A stretch of DNA of 64,000 nucleotides from NCBI RefSeq assembly GCF_013623835.1, contig NZ_JABKDE010000010.1, positions 62,001-126,000 of the forward strand, written 5' to 3'. Source of the DNA: Brevibacterium oceani. GTDB taxonomy: Bacteria > Actinomycetota > Actinomycetes > Actinomycetales > Brevibacteriaceae. Shown one piece after another: positions 37,109 to 45,802 of the stretch. The notes below the pieces were generated by a model. It worked only from the letters and a program-made list of their open reading frames with translations, was not told the origin of the DNA and searched no databases. The stretch's first letter is position 1, and each line of letters opens with the position of its first letter. Both the position numbers and the translations under genes were made by a program.

Positions 37109-38413
37109 ATGACCTCAGAGCCAGCCACCCCAGCCACAGCTACCGCAGCTCCCGACACCACCGCCCCGACCGCCGAAACCGTTGGCACCCACACAGAATC
37201 ACACCCCCGCCGAGGTGGCTCCACCCCACCGCGTCGCGCATGGCTCCGAGTGGCTCCCGCGATGTTCCTGCTGGCCTGGGGCGGCAACCACTTCACCCCG
37301 CTCGTGCACATGTACGAAGAAGACGGCGGCTACGCCGTCTGGCAGGCGAACCTGCTGCTGGGTATGTACGTGGGCGGACTCATCCCCGGACTCCTGGCCG
37401 CCTCGGCGCTGTCGGATCGGCGCGGACGCAAACCGGTTCTCATCGCCGGAACGATCGCCGCGATCCTCGGCAGCCTCCTCCTCGCCCTCGGCTTCGACCT
37501 CTTCTGGCTGCTCTGCGTCGGTCGTGTGCTCGCCGGAATCGGCGTCGGCGTCGCGATGTCGGTGGGCACGAGCTGGATCAAAGAGCTCTCGTCACCGCCC
37601 TTCGACCACGAGGCCGGCATCACCGCCGGCGCCCGTCGCCCCGCACTCACCCTGACCTTGGGCTTCGCCCTCGGCGCCTTGGTCACCGGATGCCTGGCCC
37701 AATGGGGACCGGCGCCCGAGGTGACGCCCTACGCGGTTCACGGAGTGCTCAACCTCGTCGCGCTCATCATCGTGTTCGCCGCACCCGAATCGCTGCCGAA
37801 GCACCGCCGGTCGCAGCAGCACTGGTGGCAGGGACTGCGGATCCCGCTCGTCGGTCACCGGACCTTCGTGCGCCTCATCATCCCCGCAGCCCCCTGGGTC
37901 TTCGGCGCCGCCGGCATCGCCTACGCGGTCATGCCCGCTCTCGTCCAGGACGAGCTGGGGGAGTGGACGACCCTCTACGCGACCGTGCTCACCGTTGCCA
38001 CCCTCGGCGCCGGGGCGCTCGTGCAGAACCTCGTCCCGCGGGTCAATCGGTGGACCGGTGGCCGCGGGCTCGTCGTCGGGTTGGCCATGATGAGCCTCGG
38101 CATGATTCTCGCGGTCATCGCCGCCCTCGTCGCCGATCCGATCCTCGCCTTCGTCGTCGCGATCGTCCTCGGACTCGCCTACGGCATCTGCGTGGTCTCC
38201 GGCCTCATTATCGTCCAGGCCATCGCCGAACCCGACGACCTCGCCGGAATCACCGGCGTCTACTACTCGCTCGCCTACTCGGGCTTCCTGCTGCCGACCG
38301 TGCTCGCGGCGCTCCTGCCGCTCATGGGCTACAGCATCTCCCTCGGCGGGGTCGCGGTGATCTGCCTGCTCAGCCTCGGTGCCGTGGCGCTGGGGTCGAT
38401 GCGGCGGGGCTGA
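37109..38413 (+). CDS. MFS transporter
   Basis: This is a 434-residue permease with 12 predicted membrane helices and the MFS loop motif ALSDRRGRKPVLIAG after helix 2. The first 45 residues are Thr/Pro-rich and hydrophilic. It is probably co-transcribed with the GntR gene upstream. The substrate is unknown; the region suggests an organic acid or a related metabolite. Confidence 0.9.
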   Translation: MTSEPATPATATAAPDTTAPTAETVGTHTESHPRRGGSTPPRRAWLRVAPAMFLLAWGGNHFTPLVHMYEEDGGYAVWQANLLLGMYVGGLIPGLLAASALSDRRGRKPVLIAGTIAAILGSLLLALGFDLFWLLCVGRVLAGIGVGVAMSVGTSWIKELSSPPFDHEAGITAGARRPALTLTLGFALGALVTGCLAQWGPAPEVTPYAVHGVLNLVALIIVFAAPESLPKHRRSQQHWWQGLRIPLVGHRTFVRLIIPAAPWVFGAAGIAYAVMPALVQDELGEWTTLYATVLTVATLGAGALVQNLVPRVNRWTGGRGLVVGLAMMSLGMILAVIAALVADPILAFVVAIVLGLAYGICVVSGLIIVQAIAEPDDLAGITGVYYSLAYSGFLLPTVLAALLPLMGYSISLGGVAVICLLSLGAVALGSMRRG

Positions 38414-38481
38414 AGTCGCCGGACTGAGCGCGGCAGTGGAAGGTCTTTGCACCGGAGGGCTCACCACTTGAAATCAGCGCG

Positions 38482-39249
38482 TCAGCGTCCGCGCCACTCC
38501 ATCGGGGTCTTCGACAGGAATGACTCGACGGCGGCTGCAAAGTCCTCACTGCCATAGACGGAGGCGATGACGTCCGCATCCTTGACCGGGTCTGACGAGT
38601 TGAGTCGGCGTAGGTTCTCCTTGATCGACCACTGAGTGAGCGGGGCACCGCCGGTGATGCTCGCGACGGTCTGTTCGGCGGCAGTATCGAGGTCGTCCTC
38701 CACGGCGGTGAGGAAGCCGCTAACCAGTGCCTCCTGAGCATCGACCCGCCTCGCAGTGAGAAGCATGGACTTTACACGCGGTTCGCCGAAGGTGCGCACA
38801 AGTCTGCGAAGTGTGCTCGCCGACAAGGTGTTCCCTAGTGTCTTGGCGATTGGGACCGAAAACGATGCTGTGGGAGAAGCGATGCGGACGTCCGCACACG
38901 TTGCGATTCCCAGGCCGCCGCCGACGCAGTGCCCGTCGACGATCGCGACCACAGGTTTGGCGACTGCCGCAAGCACGCTGAGCACCTCGTCGATCCGTTT
39001 CTCATAGGCGACGCCGTCCTCGCCCGTGAACCCCCTGAACTGTGCAATGTCCGTGCCTGCTACGAAAGCCCGACCGCCGGCTCCGCGAAGGACGAGTGCT
39101 CGAATGTCGGGGTCCTCATCCGCTCTCACTGCCGCATCGGCGAGAGCCTGGTACATCTCCCAGGTCATCGCGTTCCGAGCCTCGGGCCGGTTGAAGGTGA
39201 CGTGGAGTGCGGAATCGCGCTCCTCGGTGAGTACGTCGGTTGTCGTCAT
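38482..39249 (-). CDS. Enoyl-CoA hydratase/isomerase (crotonase) family protein
   Basis: The crotonase fold is clear: LHVTFNRPEARNAMTWEM, the oxyanion-hole segments GRAFVAGTDIAQFRG and DGHCVGGGLGIATCADVRIA. The Glu residues used by true hydratases (the usual PE-x-LG in the next block) are not evident; the block reads SVPIAKTLGNTLS. The enzyme may therefore be an isomerase, a decarboxylase or another crotonase variant. It is 255 residues from ATG 39249, which overlaps the stop of the CoA-transferase gene upstream, so the pair is translationally coupled. Confidence 0.87.
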   Translation of the reverse strand: MTTTDVLTEERDSALHVTFNRPEARNAMTWEMYQALADAAVRADEDPDIRALVLRGAGGRAFVAGTDIAQFRGFTGEDGVAYEKRIDEVLSVLAAVAKPVVAIVDGHCVGGGLGIATCADVRIASPTASFSVPIAKTLGNTLSASTLRRLVRTFGEPRVKSMLLTARRVDAQEALVSGFLTAVEDDLDTAAEQTVASITGGAPLTQWSIKENLRRLNSSDPVKDADVIASVYGSEDFAAAVESFLSKTPMEWRGR

Positions 39250-40466
39250 CGCTGGACCTCCGCTTTCTGTGCTGATCCGATCCGTGGCGAGATTTCTTCG
39301 AGGATTCTGTCCGTATCGGCCCCCAGAGAGGGTCCGGCGGTGCCGTGGGTGAGCTGTGAACGTGAGAATCGCATCGGATTGCCCAGCTGTCTGACCGTTC
39401 CGAGAGTGGGGTGTTGTGAGTCCCAGAAGTATCCGCGAGCGTTGAGGTGGTCGTCGTTGAATACCTGCCCGAAGTCGTTGATGGGAGCCGCGGGAACGCC
39501 GACTCTGTTCATCTCCTCGAGGATCTCCCTGACCTCTCGTTCTGCGAAATTCTCTTCGATGATCGCGATGAGTGCTTCTCTGTTCTCCAGTCGCTTCGCC
39601 GGTGCGGAGAACAGCTCGTTCTCCTCGAGGAAAGCGAGATCGAACGCCGAGCAGAAGCGCAGCCAGGTAGCTTGGGTGTTTGCCCCGATGGTGACATAGC
39701 CGTCTTTGGCAGATACCGCTTGGTAAGGGGCCTGAGCCTGATGGGCCGATCCGTTGGGGCGACCGACAGTTCCCGCACCGTAGTAGCTGCCAGCTTCCCA
39801 CACTGCCAAAGAGACAGCCGATTCGAAGAGCGAGACGTCGAGATGCTGGCCCCGGCCTGAAGCCTTCCGCTCGAAGAGCGCGGATACGATGCCGAGGGCC
39901 ATGTAGAGGGCGGTCGTGAGGTCGCAGATCGGCACCCCGACCTTGACCGGGGGCTGGTCGGGGAACCCGGTGATGCTCATGAGTCCTGACCGGGCCTGGG
40001 CCATGATGTCGAGACCGGCCAGCGGCGCGAGAGGGCCGTCCTGCCCCCAACCGGACGCGGAGGCATAAATGAGCCCAGGATGGTCGTCCTTGAGGTCGTC
40101 GTATCCGAGACCCATCTTCTTCAGTGATCCTGGTCGCAGGTTCTCGACGAGAACGTCTGCGGTGTCGAGGAGCGCGGTGAACGAGGAGCGGCCCTCCTCA
40201 GATTTGAGGTCGAGGGCGATGGATTCTTTGTTCCGATTGAGCCGCATGAAAGGGCTGGACTCGTCGTCGATATGTGGTCCTGAAGCTCGAGTCGCATCCC
40301 CTGTGCCGGGTGTTTCGATCTTGATCACTCGCGCGCCCATATCGGCGAGCTGCATCGTCGCGTACGGTCCGGCGATGAAGACGCCGACCTCGAGGACTGT
40401 GATCCCTGCGAGGGGGCCGGGGGAGTCCGTCGGGGAGGACGTCGCATCTGTGGTCGTCGGGATCAT
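39246..40466 (-). CDS. CaiB/BaiF CoA-transferase family protein
   Basis: This is the second family III CoA-transferase of the window, 406 residues. It shows GITVLEVGVFIAGPYATMQLADMGARVIKIE, NLRPGSLKKMGLGYDDL and the GLDIMAQARSGLMSITG catalytic block. The ATG at 40466 has GAGGTGG upstream; an ATG at 40490 is possible. It heads a two-gene unit with the crotonase and faces a GntR/GntP unit across a gap with an operator-like palindrome. The likely job is CoA activation of an acid imported by the GntP permease. Confidence 0.9.
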   Translation of the reverse strand: MIPTTTDATSSPTDSPGPLAGITVLEVGVFIAGPYATMQLADMGARVIKIETPGTGDATRASGPHIDDESSPFMRLNRNKESIALDLKSEEGRSSFTALLDTADVLVENLRPGSLKKMGLGYDDLKDDHPGLIYASASGWGQDGPLAPLAGLDIMAQARSGLMSITGFPDQPPVKVGVPICDLTTALYMALGIVSALFERKASGRGQHLDVSLFESAVSLAVWEAGSYYGAGTVGRPNGSAHQAQAPYQAVSAKDGYVTIGANTQATWLRFCSAFDLAFLEENELFSAPAKRLENREALIAIIEENFAEREVREILEEMNRVGVPAAPINDFGQVFNDDHLNARGYFWDSQHPTLGTVRQLGNPMRFSRSQLTHGTAGPSLGADTDRILEEISPRIGSAQKAEVQR

Positions 40467-40500
40467 GGTGTCCACCTCACTGTGTTGCATATCACTGTCG

Positions 40501-40512
40501 ATTGTCTACAAT
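40501..40512. promoter_or_regulatory. Candidate FCD-type GntR operator
   Basis: ATTGTCTACAAT has inverted ATTGT/ACAAT arms with a two-base spacer, the TTGTNNACAA pattern recognised by many FCD-type GntR regulators. It lies between the divergent CoA-transferase and GntR genes. Confidence 0.7.
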
Positions 40513-40578
40513 AGGCTATCAGCAAGCGAGTTGCACATCACCGGGGAGGCACTCGCAGGAGAATGGAAGGGCATCGAG

Positions 40579-41316
40579 ATGACGGCACCATCACAGGCGA
40601 CGGACTCGCTCATCGACAGTCCGAGCTTGGCGGAGCTCGCGGCGGTCAAGATCAGCGAACTGGTGTTCCGCGGAGAAATCGGACCTGACGATCGCGTGGT
40701 GGAAGAACATCTCTGCAGTCGCCTCGGCGTCTCCCGGGCTCCGGTGCGCGAGGGCCTGAGGATTCTCGAAGGGTCCGGGCTCGTCGTCCGCCGTCCGCGG
40801 GCCGGGGTTAGGGTCGCCAGCCTCAGTCAGAACGACGTCTTCGAAATCCTCACTTTCCGGGAGGGGCTCGAGCAGATGGCCGTCACCCACCTCTACCGGT
40901 TCACCGACGACATCGCCGAAGTGGACACGACAGAGTTGGACGCCGCACTCGATCGGCTCGCAGATGAGTTCGAGAAAGGTGACGACGAGTTCGGTCGGAT
41001 CCAAGCCAGCTACGCCTTTCACACCGAGCTGGTCAGACTCTGCGGCAATTCCCGGATCGTCGCCAGTTATCGACAGATCACCATGCAGGTCAAGCTCTGC
41101 ATGTCACTGAATCTCCGTCGTCTCAACTCGGTCGAGACTCCGAGCGAGAACGTTGCCAGACACCGGGAACTGCGCACCGCCGTTCTGTCCGGCGACGTCA
41201 ACCGGGCGCTTGAGGCCATCAGCAGCCACGGTCACGACACCTTCGCCAGAGAGTTCTTGGACACCCTCCCCGGAGGGACAGCGCGATCCGCGCAGTGGCT
41301 CGAAGCTCGAGACTGA
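40579..41316 (+). CDS. GntR family transcriptional regulator (FCD domain)
   Basis: The helix-turn-helix is EEHLCSRLGVSRAPVREGLRILEGSGLV; the FCD domain carries the expected His residues (YAFHTELVRLCGNSRI, ARHRELRTAVLSGD). It is 245 residues from ATG 40579, preceded by GGAAGG 8 bases upstream. It lies between the CoA-transferase/crotonase pair and the GntP permease, and probably controls both through the palindrome at 40501. Confidence 0.9.
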   Translation: MTAPSQATDSLIDSPSLAELAAVKISELVFRGEIGPDDRVVEEHLCSRLGVSRAPVREGLRILEGSGLVVRRPRAGVRVASLSQNDVFEILTFREGLEQMAVTHLYRFTDDIAEVDTTELDAALDRLADEFEKGDDEFGRIQASYAFHTELVRLCGNSRIVASYRQITMQVKLCMSLNLRRLNSVETPSENVARHRELRTAVLSGDVNRALEAISSHGHDTFAREFLDTLPGGTARSAQWLEARD

Positions 41317-41395
41317 GCCCGAGCACAGGACAACAGCACCAGGCGTGGACCCGCCCCTCGGTTCGGATTCAACGAAGAATCAGGAGTTTCTGACA

Positions 41396-42736
41396 ATGGC
41401 CGATTGGCTGACAGTACTGCACACCCTCATCACCGTGGCCGGAGTCATCGTTCTGATTCTGGCGCTGAAGGTCAACCCGCTCTTCGCGCTGCTGATCGGC
41501 GCCGGGTACTTGGGGCTGGTGACCGGTCAGGGCTTCGGCCCGACCACGGAGATCATAGCCACCGGTTTCGGCAACATCATGGCCGAGATCGGGCTGCTCA
41601 TCGTCTTCGGCGTTCTGCTCGGAAAGCTGTTGGCCAAACTCGGCGCGATCGAGGGATTGGTCGCCGCGTTGATGGCTGTTTCGGGTAAGAGATTCGCGCC
41701 CTATGCGCTTGGCGTGACGAGCGGAACCGTGCTGCAGTCGATCTTCTCCGACGTGATCTTCGTCATCACTGCGCCCGTCGGGCGATCGGTCGCCGGACGA
41801 ATCGGACGGGCGGGCACCGGAATCATCTCGGCGGCGATGTGCGCAGGCATCCTGTTCGGATTGACCATGATGATCCCGAGCGTCGGATCACTGGCACTGA
41901 GCTCTCTGCTCGAGATCCCTATCCCGCGATTCCTGGCATTCGGCATCATCACCGCAATCCTCGGCATCATCATCACCATCGCCATCATGAAGACGCTGTT
42001 CCTTCGCTTCGGTTTCTGGAACGCCGCGACCGATGAGGAAACCTACGCAGGCCCAGTCGACGATTCTGCGCCCGAGGAGGACGCGCCTCGGCGCCTTCCC
42101 CTGTGGCTGACGATCAGCCCGGTTTTCGTTGCGCTCGTCCTCATCGCCTCCGAGTCGATTCTGACGAACTTGTCGATCGACATACCGATCATGGATTTCT
42201 TCGGTGCTCCGACTATTGCCATGTTCTGCGCGACTTTCATGGCCTATGTGCTCCTTCTCGTGCACAGGGACCATGAATGCGTGACGACGACTCTTAAGTC
42301 GGGATTCGCCGCGAGCGGAGAGATCTTGGCCCTTACGGGTCTGGGCGGTTCCTTGGCCGAGATGGTGAAGTCCATCGGATTGGGAGACATCTTGGGAGGC
42401 ATGTTCGAAGCCGACGCCGCGTCGCCGATCCTTCTGGCCTGGCTGCTTGCGGTGGTCCTGCACACGGCAATCGGATCCGTGTCTGTCGCCTCGATCACGG
42501 CTGCCGGGTTCCTCGCTCCCGTCGCTGCCTCGACCGGGGTTGATCCGGTGCTCATTGCGCTTGCGGCCGCCTCCGGCTCACTGTTCCTTATGACCGTGCA
42601 CAGCAACTTCTTCTGGATGGTCAAAACAATGCTTGGTCAAACGACGAAAGGTGCGGTGAAGTCCGTGAGCGTGACAACGAGTGTCGGAAGCGTCGTCGGA
42701 CTCGGGCTCGTCTATATCTGGTCGATCTTCCTCTGA
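41396..42736 (+). CDS. GntP family permease
   Basis: This is a 446-residue carrier with about 12 membrane helices, related to gluconate/H+ symporters (Gnt-P). Recognisable parts are GFGNIMAEIGLLIVFGVLLGKLL and SGKRFAPYALGVTSGTVLQSIFSDVIF. AGGAG lies 9 bases before the ATG. It follows the GntR gene by 80 bases. The family moves sugar acids and hydroxy or branched acids; with a CoA-transferase and a crotonase nearby, the substrate is more likely an acid that is degraded as a CoA ester than gluconate. Confidence 0.88.
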   Translation: MADWLTVLHTLITVAGVIVLILALKVNPLFALLIGAGYLGLVTGQGFGPTTEIIATGFGNIMAEIGLLIVFGVLLGKLLAKLGAIEGLVAALMAVSGKRFAPYALGVTSGTVLQSIFSDVIFVITAPVGRSVAGRIGRAGTGIISAAMCAGILFGLTMMIPSVGSLALSSLLEIPIPRFLAFGIITAILGIIITIAIMKTLFLRFGFWNAATDEETYAGPVDDSAPEEDAPRRLPLWLTISPVFVALVLIASESILTNLSIDIPIMDFFGAPTIAMFCATFMAYVLLLVHRDHECVTTTLKSGFAASGEILALTGLGGSLAEMVKSIGLGDILGGMFEADAASPILLAWLLAVVLHTAIGSVSVASITAAGFLAPVAASTGVDPVLIALAAASGSLFLMTVHSNFFWMVKTMLGQTTKGAVKSVSVTTSVGSVVGLGLVYIWSIFL

Positions 42737-42841
42737 ATACGTCGAGGCAGTGGCTTGCGAATCCATCAACGAGGGCTGACGGCTACGAGACCACAAACTA
42801 GGATGGCACCAGACCGCAACCCCGGCAGAGAGGTCGAGAAC

Positions 42842-44551
42842 ATGCTCGGACGCACACGTGAAGAACCGACCCCGGCGGTCAGCGCCTTCATCGACATCAT
42901 GGGCCCACGCCACGTGCTCACCTCGGCGCGGGCGACCGCATCGTACGCGAAGGGCAACCGCTTCGGCGGCGGCAACGTGCTTGCCGTGCTGCGGCCCGGC
43001 AGCCTCGTCGATATGTGGCGGGCGCTGCAGGTGTGCGTCGATCACGACCTCATCGTCATCCCGCAGTCGGCGAACACCGGCCTGACCGGGGGATCAGGGC
43101 CCGGCGATCAGGACTACGACCGCGAGATCGTCATCATCTCGACCCTGCGCATCAACCAGATCCACCTCATCAACGACGCCCGCGAGGCCGTGTGCCTGGC
43201 CGGATCGACGCTCTACGAACTCGAGGACGAACTCGCCGCGCACGATCGCGAGCCGCATTCGGTCATCGGGTCATCCTCGATCGGCGCTTCGGTTATTGGC
43301 GGCATCGCGAACAACTCCGGCGGCAGCCAGATCCGCAAGGGCCCGGCCTTCACCGAGCATGCGATCTTCGCCCGCGTCACCGCCGACGGCAAACTCGAAC
43401 TCGTCAACCATCTGGGCATCAGCCTCGGCGAGGATCCCGCGCACATCCTCGACAAACTCCAGCGCGGACACTGGGACCCCTCCGACGTCACCCCGCCGCC
43501 CGAGGACACCTTTGAGACCGACTACGCCGACCACGTCCGCGAGATCACCGACTCCCCGGCACGGTACAACGCGAACCCGAAGTTCCTCCACGAGGCCTCG
43601 GGGTCTGCGGGCAAGCTCATGGTCTTCGCCGTGCGCACCCGTACGTTTCCCAAGGTCAAGGACACGACGACGTTCTACATCGGCACGAACAGTCCGGCCG
43701 AACTCGAAGAGCTGCGCCGGGCGATCCTGACCTCGGATCGACCGTTGCCGATCTCGGGAGAGTACATGGGTCGACCGTCCTTCGACCTCGCGGAGAAGTA
43801 CGGCAAGGACACGTTCGTGTCCGTCAAGCACGCCGGCGGCCGCGAGCAGATCAAGCTCTTCGCGCTGAAGAACTGGGCCAACGGGGTGTTCGCGAAGATG
43901 CCGTTCTTCGGCGAGACCGTCGCCGACACGATCGCCCAGCGCGCTTTCGGACTCTTGCCGCAGCAGCTGCCGAAGCGGATGCTCGAGTTCCGCGACCGCT
44001 TCGAGCATCACCTGCTGCTCGTCGTCGCAGGCAGTGAGAAAGCTGGGACCGAAGAATTCCTCAGCTCCTTCTTCGCCGAGGCGGCCCATGAGGGGGACTT
44101 TTTCATCTGCACGGCCGATGAGGCGAAGTCCGCAATGCTCCATCGCTTCGGTGCCGCCAGTGCCGCCACTCGGTACTTCAACCTCAACCGCGAGGACTCC
44201 TCGGAGATGATCACCTTCGACGTCGCGCTGCGTCGAGACGAGGAGGACTGGCTCGAGGTGCTGCCCGACGAGATCGCCGATCAGCTGCACATCAGCTCGT
44301 ATTACGGCCACTTCTTCTGCCACGTCCTCCACCAGGACCATGTGGCGAAGAAGGGCGTCGATCCGGTGGCGCTCAAGAAGCAGATGATGGAGTTGCTCGA
44401 GGCTCGGGGTGCGGCCGTTCCCGCCGAGCACAACTACGGCAGGCTCTACCATGTGCCGGAGACGATGGAGGCGCACTTCAAGGAGCTCGACCCCTGCAAC
44501 GTCTTCAACCCCGGCGTCGGCGAGACCTCCCCGCACAAGAACTGGGCGTGA
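42842..44551 (+). CDS. dld: D-lactate dehydrogenase (quinone-dependent)
   Basis: This is a membrane-associated FAD enzyme that oxidises D-lactate to pyruvate and reduces quinone. The FAD-binding domain is clear (IVIPQSANTGLTGGSGP, GSSSIGASVIGGIANNSGGSQI), followed by the membrane-binding and C-terminal domains (FHYGRLYHVPE-like HNYGRLYHVPETMEAHFKEL, DPCNVFNPGVG). At 569 residues it is close to the E. coli enzyme of 571. It is transcribed alone, with a strong hairpin after it. It adjoins the GntP gene, but co-function is not established. Confidence 0.93.
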   Translation: MLGRTREEPTPAVSAFIDIMGPRHVLTSARATASYAKGNRFGGGNVLAVLRPGSLVDMWRALQVCVDHDLIVIPQSANTGLTGGSGPGDQDYDREIVIISTLRINQIHLINDAREAVCLAGSTLYELEDELAAHDREPHSVIGSSSIGASVIGGIANNSGGSQIRKGPAFTEHAIFARVTADGKLELVNHLGISLGEDPAHILDKLQRGHWDPSDVTPPPEDTFETDYADHVREITDSPARYNANPKFLHEASGSAGKLMVFAVRTRTFPKVKDTTTFYIGTNSPAELEELRRAILTSDRPLPISGEYMGRPSFDLAEKYGKDTFVSVKHAGGREQIKLFALKNWANGVFAKMPFFGETVADTIAQRAFGLLPQQLPKRMLEFRDRFEHHLLLVVAGSEKAGTEEFLSSFFAEAAHEGDFFICTADEAKSAMLHRFGAASAATRYFNLNREDSSEMITFDVALRRDEEDWLEVLPDEIADQLHISSYYGHFFCHVLHQDHVAKKGVDPVALKKQMMELLEARGAAVPAEHNYGRLYHVPETMEAHFKELDPCNVFNPGVGETSPHKNWA

Positions 44552-44615
44552 GCGCGGGCTCTTAGCGCGGCCCTCGGCGCCGCCCTCGGGGAAAGCCTCC
44601 CGCATTTCATACACT

Positions 44616-44657
44616 GAGCGGCACACCACCCCGGTGCAACGGGGTGGTGTGCCGCTC
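44616..44657. terminator. Terminator hairpin after dld
   Basis: GAGCGGCACACCACCCCG pairs with CGGGGTGGTGTGCCGCTC around GTGCAA, an 18-base perfect stem. No T run follows. It separates dld from the convergent membrane-protein gene. Confidence 0.85.
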
Positions 44658-44750
44658 ACGGTGCCGGATGCGTCACCAACGGTGCGATGACTCGCTCGTG
44701 GTGACGGATGCCGTCGGCAAAGGATGCTGCCGGCCGCCCAGCGTACCGCC

Positions 44751-45326
44751 TCAGTCCACGTCTGCGACCTCATCGGCGGCGGCCGCCTCGGCGCGGGCTT
44801 CCTTGATCTTGCGTACTCGGGAGATCCTCATCAGGGTGAGTGCTGCGATGAAGCCGAACGCCGCACCGAACACGATGCTGTACGCACTGACTGAGGCGCC
44901 GAGAGTAGCGCTTGCTCCCATGCCTGCATCGATGAGCGGATATCCCTCGCTCAGGTGGAAGACGACTGCACCCACCCAAAGGATGGCGAATACTGCCCCC
45001 ACGATGTTGCCGATGATCAGACGTTTCGGCGAGACGCGAGCCATCGACATCGAGAAGTCCACATTCTCGCGCTTGCAGTAGGCTGAAATGACGACGCTCG
45101 TCACCATGGATCCGAGGACGATGAGTGCGCTCCACATTCCTGCGCCGAGGATGGCGAAGATGAGTCCGAGTGCGAAGAACACATAGGTCGAGACGACGGC
45201 GCCGAAGGTATAGGCGCGCAGGATGACATCACGCTCGCGTTCATCGCCCATGGACGGATCGTGGAAACCGGCGATCCTGTCGGCGATTTCGTTGGTCGGC
45301 TGTTTCTTGTTGCTCGTGGTGTTCAT
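44751..45326 (-). CDS. Integral membrane protein paired with an XRE regulator
   Basis: The 191-residue protein has four predicted membrane helices (starting near AYTFGAVVSTYVFF, MWSALIVLGSMV, IIGNIVGAVFAILW and YSIVFGAAFGFIA) and a basic/acidic cytoplasmic tail (ISRVRKIKEARAEA). Its ATG overlaps the stop of the XRE regulator (ATGA). Pairs of a tiny XRE regulator and a small membrane protein are common in Gram-positives, but their role is unclear; I do not recognise a named family. Confidence 0.8.
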   Translation of the reverse strand: MNTTSNKKQPTNEIADRIAGFHDPSMGDERERDVILRAYTFGAVVSTYVFFALGLIFAILGAGMWSALIVLGSMVTSVVISAYCKRENVDFSMSMARVSPKRLIIGNIVGAVFAILWVGAVVFHLSEGYPLIDAGMGASATLGASVSAYSIVFGAAFGFIAALTLMRISRVRKIKEARAEAAAADEVADVD

Positions 45327-45535
45327 CGGTCTTCCTCCTGTAGCGAGAAGATCTCTTCGACTGTGGTGCCTACGGCTCGGGCGATGCGCAGAGCCAGGTA
45401 GACGCTGGGTGCGTAGTCGCCGCGTTCGGTCGCGATGATCGTCTGGCGCGAGACCCCGGTGAGCTGTGCGAGCTGGGCCTGGGTGAGCCCAGCGGCCTTG
45501 CGAACCTGTTTGAGGTCCGAGGACTGAACTTCCAT
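45323..45535 (-). CDS. XRE family transcriptional regulator
   Basis: This 70-residue protein is almost entirely a Cro/CI helix-turn-helix (KQVRKAAGLTQAQLAQLTG, SRQTIIATERGDY, LALRIARAVG, VEEIFSL), of the YozG/CopG-sized class. ATG 45535 has AAGGAG 4 bases upstream. It is co-translated with the membrane protein gene. Repeated TGACAT half-sites in its promoter suggest autoregulation. Confidence 0.93.
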   Translation of the reverse strand: MEVQSSDLKQVRKAAGLTQAQLAQLTGVSRQTIIATERGDYAPSVYLALRIARAVGTTVEEIFSLQEEDR

Positions 45536-45543
45536 GGGGCTCC

Positions 45544-45614
45544 TTGATGTCAACTTCTCTTTACATCTAAAAGTAAAACATGCTTGACATCAGTATGTCA
45601 ATGATCTTTGACAT
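45544..45614. promoter_or_regulatory. XRE promoter with repeated TTGACAT half-sites
   Basis: TTGATGTCAAC (45544-45554), TTGACAT-N4-ATGTCAA (45584-45601) and TTGACAT (45608-45614) place four copies of the TGACAT half-site within 71 bases upstream of the XRE gene. The paired copy is a perfect 7-base inverted repeat. The DNA is AT-rich compared with the surroundings, as expected of a promoter. Confidence 0.7.
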
Positions 45615-45717
45615 CGCCGAGGTGGCTGCGCAGTTTTGCTCGCGGACCGGGCCGATCGTGTGGGCCGTGATGGGGTCGAGTTGGGCTCGAGCGTGAGCAT
45701 CCCTCACCGGAAACGAC

Positions 45718-45745
45718 AAAACACCCCGTTGCAACGGGGTGTTTT
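45718..45745. terminator. Bidirectional terminator after the MFS gene
   Basis: AAAACACCCCGTTGCAACGGGGTGTTTT is a perfect palindrome (here given by its halves AAAACACCCCGTTG and CAACGGGGTGTTTT) with T runs on both strands. It lies 57 bases beyond the MFS stop. Confidence 0.9.
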
Positions 45746-45802
45746 CGCGCTACCGGTGAAGGATTCAGCCCCAGCCCCGGCCCCAACGACGAGGCCGCCG
45801 AA

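Noticed and set aside
38482..40050. A 522-residue open frame covering the crotonase and part of the CoA-transferase gene
   Set aside because: The upstream half is an out-of-frame reading of the CoA-transferase; the crotonase starts at ATG 39249 with the usual N-terminus.
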